Positions 59,658-64,000 of a stretch of DNA of 64,000 nucleotides are shown here, in pieces. Source of the stretch: Hydrogenoanaerobacterium sp032017025 (GTDB lineage: Bacteria > Bacillota > Clostridia > Oscillospirales > Ruminococcaceae); contig NZ_DALZQO010000006.1 of the NCBI RefSeq assembly GCF_032017025.1, positions 62,001 through 126,000 of the forward strand. Reading direction: 5' to 3'. Both the position numbers and the translations under genes were made by a program. Below the pieces are notes generated by a model that was not told the origin of the DNA, made no database searches, and saw only the letters and a list, made by a program, of their open reading frames with translations. Positions within the stretch are counted from its first letter, which is position 1, and each line of letters starts with the position of its first letter.

Positions 59658-60167
59658 GTGGTAATTATCGCTTTGATTTCCGCACTTGTTTTAATTGGCG
59701 TGGATCAGGCAATCAAACTATGGGCACTGGACGTGCTGACAAAAGTGGAGACCATTCCGCTGATACAAGATGTGTTGCACCTGACCTATGTTGAAAATTA
59801 CGGTGCAGCATTCAATATTCTACAAGATAAAAAATGGTTTCTGATTGGCGTAACCTCTTTGGTTGCACTTGCAGCAATCGTACTATTGCTCTCGAAAAAA
59901 CTAAAGAGCAACTTGGCAATCTGGTCGGTCGCGCTTATTATCGCGGGTGGTGTTGGTAATCTTATTGACCGTATTGGGCGCGGTTTTGTGGTTGATTACA
60001 TCGACTTCAGGCTAATTAACTTTGCTATATTCAATTTTGCCGATTGTTGCGTGGTTATCGGTACTGTTCTACTGGCAACCTACATCTTATTCTTTGAGGG
60101 TAAAGACAAACAGCGGCTGGAAGTACAGAAACATGCGCAAGAGAATGGGGAAGATCATGCTGAATAA
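59658..60167 (+). CDS. lspA: Lipoprotein signal peptidase (signal peptidase II)
   Basis: LspA is the aspartic membrane protease that removes signal peptides from prolipoproteins. The 169-aa protein has four membrane helices, the conserved NYGAAFN near residue 47, and the catalytic aspartates in VVDYIDF (about 113) and FNFADCC (about 128). The start is GTG at 59658, preceded by GGAGG. The 3' end overlaps the next gene by 11 bases. Confidence 0.96.
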   Translation: MVIIALISALVLIGVDQAIKLWALDVLTKVETIPLIQDVLHLTYVENYGAAFNILQDKKWFLIGVTSLVALAAIVLLLSKKLKSNLAIWSVALIIAGGVGNLIDRIGRGFVVDYIDFRLINFAIFNFADCCVVIGTVLLATYILFFEGKDKQRLEVQKHAQENGEDHAE

Positions 60168-61074
60168 GCTTCAGTTTGAAATACCGATGGAGGATGCCAC
60201 TGTTCGTATAGATAAATGGATCGCAGGGCATGCACCGGGCATCACACGCACTGCAGCTCAGCGCTTGTGTGACGAGAACATGGTGCTTGTTTGTGGCAAG
60301 GCTGTAGGCAAAAATTATAAACTGCGGCCAGGTGATATGCTTGAAGTCACGATTCCTGCTCCGCAAGAGCTCGATATTGCTCCGCAGGATATTCCCTTGG
60401 AAATCATCTATCAAGACAGTGATCTTTTGGTTGTCAATAAGCCGAAAGGTATGGTGGTTCACCCAGCCGCAGGAAATTATGATGGAACCATGGTAAATGC
60501 ATTGCTTCACCACTGCAAGGGCGACCTCTCCGGCATCAATGGAGTGATTCGCCCCGGCATTGTGCATCGCATTGATAAAAATACGAGCGGATTGCTGATT
60601 GTAGCAAAGAATGATAAGGCTCATACCGCTCTGGCAGCGCAGATAAAGGCACATACCTTTACACGTATTTATGAGACTGTTGTATATGGAAATGTCAAAC
60701 AAGATAGCGGAACAATCGATGCGCCGATTGGCAGACACCCTACCAACCGTAAAAAAATGTGCGTAATCGAAAAGAATTCCCGCAATGCAGTAACGCACTT
60801 TGAAGTACTGGCGCGTTACAATGGTTTTACGCATTTACTCTGTCGCCTTGAAACAGGAAGAACTCATCAGATTAGGGTGCACCTCGCATACATCGGGCAT
60901 CCTGTAGCAGGTGATGAGGTTTACGGACCCAAAAAGGTGATAAAATCTTTGGAGGGTCAGTGCCTGCATGCGAGGGTAATTGGGTTTATCCATCCGACAA
61001 CGGGCGAATATCTCGAGTTTACATCTGATCTTCCTAATTATTTTATAGATTTTCTAAATACTTTAAGACAGTGA
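60157..61074 (+). CDS. RluA-family pseudouridine synthase (RluD/YlyB-like)
   Basis: The 305-aa protein has an N-terminal S4 domain (RIDKWIAGHAPGITRTAAQRL) and the RluA catalytic domain with HRIDKNTSGLLIVAKN (aspartate near residue 139), RTHQIRVHLAYIGHP and GDEVYGP. It probably modifies 23S rRNA, and the lspA-rluD-like pair is conserved in Firmicutes. ATG 60157 is chosen for its position next to GGGGAAG; the frame is open upstream inside lspA. Confidence 0.94.
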   Translation: MLNKLQFEIPMEDATVRIDKWIAGHAPGITRTAAQRLCDENMVLVCGKAVGKNYKLRPGDMLEVTIPAPQELDIAPQDIPLEIIYQDSDLLVVNKPKGMVVHPAAGNYDGTMVNALLHHCKGDLSGINGVIRPGIVHRIDKNTSGLLIVAKNDKAHTALAAQIKAHTFTRIYETVVYGNVKQDSGTIDAPIGRHPTNRKKMCVIEKNSRNAVTHFEVLARYNGFTHLLCRLETGRTHQIRVHLAYIGHPVAGDEVYGPKKVIKSLEGQCLHARVIGFIHPTTGEYLEFTSDLPNYFIDFLNTLRQ

Positions 61075-61087
61075 GGTGGTTCTCAAA

Positions 61088-61915
61088 TTGGAACAAAGGT
61101 TTAAGGACATCCTATTGGTTTCGGATATTGACGGAACCATTTCCCCCAAATTCGGTGTAATTCCTCAACGCAATATCGATGCGATCAAACGTTTTCAGGC
61201 TCAGGGCGGGCATTTTACAGTTGCAACAGGGAGACACCTCGAGCTGGCGCAGCAGTTTGTGCAGCTCTTCGATATTCGTGCGCCGCTCATTTTGGTCAAC
61301 GGCTCCTGCATCTATGATTTAGAAAAGCAGGAATTTACATACAATGAATATCTGCCACAAACAGCTGCTGACTATTTAAGGCATTTTATGAAACATTCTA
61401 AGCTCGCGAATATCCGTATTATGGGCGGAGATGAGAAGATGTACTCGGTTTATACTCGTGCAGATATTGATACCAACAGTCCTGATTTCATGAAATATTA
61501 TATCGATTTTACATCAATAGAAAAACTGCAGTCTATGGAATGGCGCAAAGCTCTGTTGATTACTACAAAAGAAGACGCCTCCGAATTCCGTGCATACGCT
61601 GACAGTCTGGAAATTTCTGATGTTGACTTTGTAGCCTCAAGTGAGTTATATTATGAAATGGTTCCCAAAGGAATATCAAAAGGGAATGGCATTAAAAAAA
61701 TAGCCAAACAGCTAGGCATTGACATGAAAAATGTTGTTGCTGTTGGGGACTATAATAATGATCTGGATATGCTGCGTGTTGTAGGGCTGGGAATTGCCCC
61801 CGAAAACGCGATTGACGAAGCAAAGGCTATTGCCAAGCTTGTTGTGTGCCACGCTAAGGATGGCGTTTTAGGCGACGTTGTAGAATATTTGGAAGATTAC
61901 TTTGCGGGTAAATAA
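61088..61915 (+). CDS. HAD-superfamily phosphatase, Cof type
   Basis: Cof-type HAD phosphatases hydrolyse sugar phosphates, nucleotides or FMN. The 275-aa protein has motif I SDIDGTI near residue 13, the cap domain in the middle, a conserved KG segment (MVPKGISKGNGIKK) and motif IV GDYNNDLDMLRVVG near residue 220. The substrate cannot be told. GAGGTGG spaces correctly to TTG 61088; GTG 61076 is the alternative start. Confidence 0.9.
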   Translation: MEQRFKDILLVSDIDGTISPKFGVIPQRNIDAIKRFQAQGGHFTVATGRHLELAQQFVQLFDIRAPLILVNGSCIYDLEKQEFTYNEYLPQTAADYLRHFMKHSKLANIRIMGGDEKMYSVYTRADIDTNSPDFMKYYIDFTSIEKLQSMEWRKALLITTKEDASEFRAYADSLEISDVDFVASSELYYEMVPKGISKGNGIKKIAKQLGIDMKNVVAVGDYNNDLDMLRVVGLGIAPENAIDEAKAIAKLVVCHAKDGVLGDVVEYLEDYFAGK

Positions 61916-61939
61916 TTTAAGATATATGGAGGACAGAAA

Positions 61940-62785
61940 ATGAATGATTTGAAGAAACAAGAGCTGAAAATAGCCGCTTGTAAAATCAGAATGGGCGCCA
62001 TTACGGGCGTATATCACGCAAAATCCGGTCATCCCGGAGGTTCTTTGTCTGCCGCAGACATCTATACTTATCTTTACTTTCATGAGATGAATGTAGATGC
62101 TAAGAACCCTAAAATGGAAGGGAGAGACCGCTTCGTATTATCCAAAGGTCACTGCTGCCCGGGGTTATATGCAACTTTAGCACTCAAAGGTTATTTCCCG
62201 ATGGATGAGATGAAAAGCCTGCGCCATATTGGTGCAATGTTGCAGGGTCACCCCGATATGAAGGGGACTCCCGGTATTGATATGAGCTCCGGCTCGTTAG
62301 GGCAGGGGATTTCAGCTGCATGCGGCATGGCAAAATCGGCCAAAATGGATGGGAAAAACTTTAGAGTTTATACTTTGCTGGGCGACGGTGAGTGCGAAGA
62401 AGGACAGGTTTGGGAGGCCGCAATGTTTGCAGGCTTTAACAAGCTGGATAACCTTTGTGTAATTGTAGATAACAACGGCCTGCAAATTGATGGACCGATT
62501 GCAGAAATATGCAACCCAGAGCCTCTTGATGAGAAATTTGCCGCATTCGGTTTTGAAGTTATTATGGTAAACGGCCATAACTTTGATGAATTGGATGTAG
62601 CGTTTGTAAAGGCGAGAGAAACCAAAGGCAAGCCTACTGCAATTATTGCAAAAACCGTAAAAGGTAAGGATGTTTCCTTTATGGAGAACCAGGTTGGCTG
62701 GCATGGTGCAGCTCCCAACGCTGAGCAGTATGAGACTGCTATGAATGAATTGAATCAGGTACTTTCCGGATTGGAGGGCAAATAA
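61940..62785 (+). CDS. Transketolase, N-terminal subunit
   Basis: This is the thiamine-diphosphate-binding half of a split transketolase of the non-oxidative pentose phosphate pathway. The 281-aa protein has SGHPGGSLSAADIY, the TPP motif GDGECEEGQVWEA near residue 148, IVDNNGLQIDG and KTVKGKDVSF. GGAGG precedes the ATG. The C-terminal subunit gene starts 1 base after its stop. Confidence 0.95.
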   Translation: MNDLKKQELKIAACKIRMGAITGVYHAKSGHPGGSLSAADIYTYLYFHEMNVDAKNPKMEGRDRFVLSKGHCCPGLYATLALKGYFPMDEMKSLRHIGAMLQGHPDMKGTPGIDMSSGSLGQGISAACGMAKSAKMDGKNFRVYTLLGDGECEEGQVWEAAMFAGFNKLDNLCVIVDNNGLQIDGPIAEICNPEPLDEKFAAFGFEVIMVNGHNFDELDVAFVKARETKGKPTAIIAKTVKGKDVSFMENQVGWHGAAPNAEQYETAMNELNQVLSGLEGK

Positions 62786-62786
62786 T

Positions 62787-63734
62787 ATGGCAGAAGTAAT
62801 GAAAAAAGCAACCCGTGAAAGCTTTGGTATGGCTGTAACCGCTTTGGCTGAAAAAAATACCGATATTGTTGTTTTGGATGCAGACCTTGCGGAGGCAACC
62901 AAAACTGTTATGTTTAAAAAGAAATTCCCCGAACGTTTTGTAGACTGCGGCATTGCAGAATGCAATATGATTGGTGTAGCCGCCGGTATGGCAACCTGTG
63001 GTAAAATTCCATTTGCAGCATCCTTTGCAATGTTTTCGGCTGGGCGTGCTTTTGAGCAGGTTCGCAACTCGGTGGGCTATCCGAAGCTGAATGTTAAAAT
63101 TGTAGGCTCGCATGCCGGTATCTCGGTAGGTGAGGACGGTGCAACTCATCAGTGCTGTGAGGATATTGCCTTGATGAGAACTATCCCCGGCATGGTTGTT
63201 TTAAATCCTGCGGACCATTATGAGATGGCTGCCGCGGTAGAGGCTGCTGCAGAGCACCATGGCCCGGTTTACATTCGCCTTGGTCGTTTGGCTGTAGAGA
63301 GCTTTAATGACCCTGATAACGGATATAAATTTGAGCTGGGCAAGGGTATAACTCTGCGTGACGGTAAAGACATTACGATTGTAGCAACCGGTTTGATGGT
63401 TTCCGAGGCTTTGAAGGCGGTTAAGGTTTTGGAGCAAGAGGGAATTGACGCAAGGCTGATTAACATCCATACCATTAAACCGATTGACCGCGAGATAATC
63501 ATCAAAGCGGCAAAAGAGACAGGGAAGATTGTGACTGTTGAAGAACATAACATCATTGGTGGATTGGGCGAAGCTGTTTCAAGCGTTTTGTGCGAAGAAT
63601 GCCCTGTACCTGTTACCAAAATTGGTGTTAACGATTGCTTTGGTCATTCCGGCCCGGCGGCCGACCTGCTCAAAGAGTTTGGGCTCAGTGCAGAAAACAT
63701 TACTGCAACTGTCAAAAAAGTACTGAATAAATAA
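62787..63734 (+). CDS. Transketolase, C-terminal subunit
   Basis: This is the pyrimidine-binding and C-terminal half of the split transketolase. The 315-aa protein has DADLAEATKT, the conserved RFVDCGIAECNMIGVAAGMA with the glutamate that activates TPP, and the C-terminal domain (IIGGLGEAVSSVL). Separate N and C subunits are common in Clostridia and archaea. A terminator follows directly. Confidence 0.95.
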   Translation: MAEVMKKATRESFGMAVTALAEKNTDIVVLDADLAEATKTVMFKKKFPERFVDCGIAECNMIGVAAGMATCGKIPFAASFAMFSAGRAFEQVRNSVGYPKLNVKIVGSHAGISVGEDGATHQCCEDIALMRTIPGMVVLNPADHYEMAAAVEAAAEHHGPVYIRLGRLAVESFNDPDNGYKFELGKGITLRDGKDITIVATGLMVSEALKAVKVLEQEGIDARLINIHTIKPIDREIIIKAAKETGKIVTVEEHNIIGGLGEAVSSVLCEECPVPVTKIGVNDCFGHSGPAADLLKEFGLSAENITATVKKVLNK

Positions 63735-63743
63735 GATTTTAAA

Positions 63744-63785
63744 AAGGCACTGGGGAATTAATCCTCAGTGCCTTCTTTTTTTGAA
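63744..63785. terminator. Terminator after the transketolase genes
   Basis: A 13-bp stem (63744-63756 with 63762-63774, one G-T pair) and a 5-base loop are followed by C and a run of Ts. The 3' end of the convergent recombinase gene runs into this hairpin. On the minus strand the T tract is shorter (six-base run), so it may work in both directions. Confidence 0.9.
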
Positions 63786-64000
63786 GATACCTTTCGCTGT
63801 TTAACACCCGATAATGGATTTTTCTTTGCGGCTTCTTCCAATTGCTTACTGGAGACATGGGTGTAAATCTCGGTGGTGCCTAGGTTTTCATGTCCCAGCA
63901 TATCCTGCAGCAAGCGAATATCCACGCCGCCATGCTGATACATCAGAGTTGCCGCAGTATGCCGTAATTTATGTGTGGAATAGCCTTTACCGCTTAAACC
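63758..64000 (-). CDS. Tyrosine recombinase, C-terminal part
   Basis: Only the last 80 codons are in the window; the gene continues beyond 64000. They carry the catalytic signature of phage-integrase/XerC-XerD enzymes: HKLRHTAATL (H and R), LLQDMLGHENLGTTEIYTHV (LGH histidine and the nucleophilic tyrosine in IYTHV) and then a basic tail. Whether it is a chromosomal Xer protein or the integrase of a mobile element cannot be decided here. Confidence 0.9.
   Translation of the reverse strand, partial: GLSGKGYSTHKLRHTAATLMYQHGGVDIRLLQDMLGHENLGTTEIYTHVSSKQLEEAAKKNPLSGVKQRKVSSKKEGTED

Noticed and set aside
60022..60156. Longer pseudouridine synthase starting inside lspA
   Set aside because: The extension is lspA in another frame and precedes the S4 domain without homology or a ribosome-binding site.
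63758..64000. The tyrosine recombinase as proof of a mobile element
   Set aside because: Only the C-terminus is visible and no attachment site or cargo genes are seen; it could be a chromosomal Xer protein.

Overview
This window looks like the chromosome of an anaerobic low-to-medium-GC Firmicute of class Clostridia, most likely from the Oscillospiraceae/Ruminococcaceae side. Four things point there: the order rpsB-tsf-pyrH-frr-uppS-cdsA-dxr-rseP-ispG-polC, a Gram-positive PolC, the block hfq / HlyD-like / yggS-sepF-ylmH-divIVA-ileS-lspA, and many consensus sigma-A promoters with TTG-started genes. This placement rests on gene content and order only. I saw no rRNA, tRNA, CRISPR array or complete insertion sequence.

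Region 1 (1-12.3 kb) is the core translation/isoprenoid/replication cluster, from the end of rpsB to polC. A palindromic repeat lies between cdsA and dxr, and a broken acetyltransferase remnant follows polC. Region 2 (12.4-18.0 kb) holds a partial histidine cluster (hisD-hisC-hisB), a convergent RluA-type pseudouridine synthase, radC and a CYTH-domain protein.

Region 3 (18.1-37.4 kb) is a complete ethanolamine-utilisation microcompartment locus: eutG, eutS, eutP, eutV, eutW, eutA, eutB, eutC, eutL, an EutK-like shell protein, eutE, two eutM copies, eutT, pduL, eutJ, an uncharacterised 242-aa protein, eutN, pduS-like, pduT-like, eutH and eutQ. EutH imports ethanolamine. EutBC (AdoCbl lyase, reactivated by EutA, supplied by EutT and probably PduS) makes acetaldehyde. 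EutE makes acetyl-CoA, EutG makes ethanol, and PduL makes acetyl phosphate. Seven shell proteins enclose the pathway. Three leader elements, before eutG, eutS and eutA, each pair a two-hairpin motif with an overlapping intrinsic terminator, as expected for antitermination by the ANTAR regulator EutV under the kinase EutW. All six hairpin loops read GNNGNA. After eutQ lies an apparently free-standing RNA: a perfect sigma-A promoter, a cobalamin riboswitch and two strong terminators, with no coding sequence before uvrB. This resembles the riboswitch-controlled sRNAs EutX/Rli55 that titrate EutV.

Region 4 (37.4-46.7 kb) contains uvrB behind a LexA-type operator, a GNAT acetyltransferase, uvrA, rubredoxin with a flavodiiron protein (O2/NO defence), miaB and a RicA/YlbF-like protein with a C-terminal cysteine cluster. 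Region 5 (46.7-64 kb) contains mutS-mutL-miaA-hfq, a HlyD-like membrane protein, the division cluster yggS-sepF-ylmH-divIVA, ileS, lspA-rluD-like, a HAD phosphatase and a split transketolase. The window ends in the C-terminus of a convergent tyrosine recombinase.
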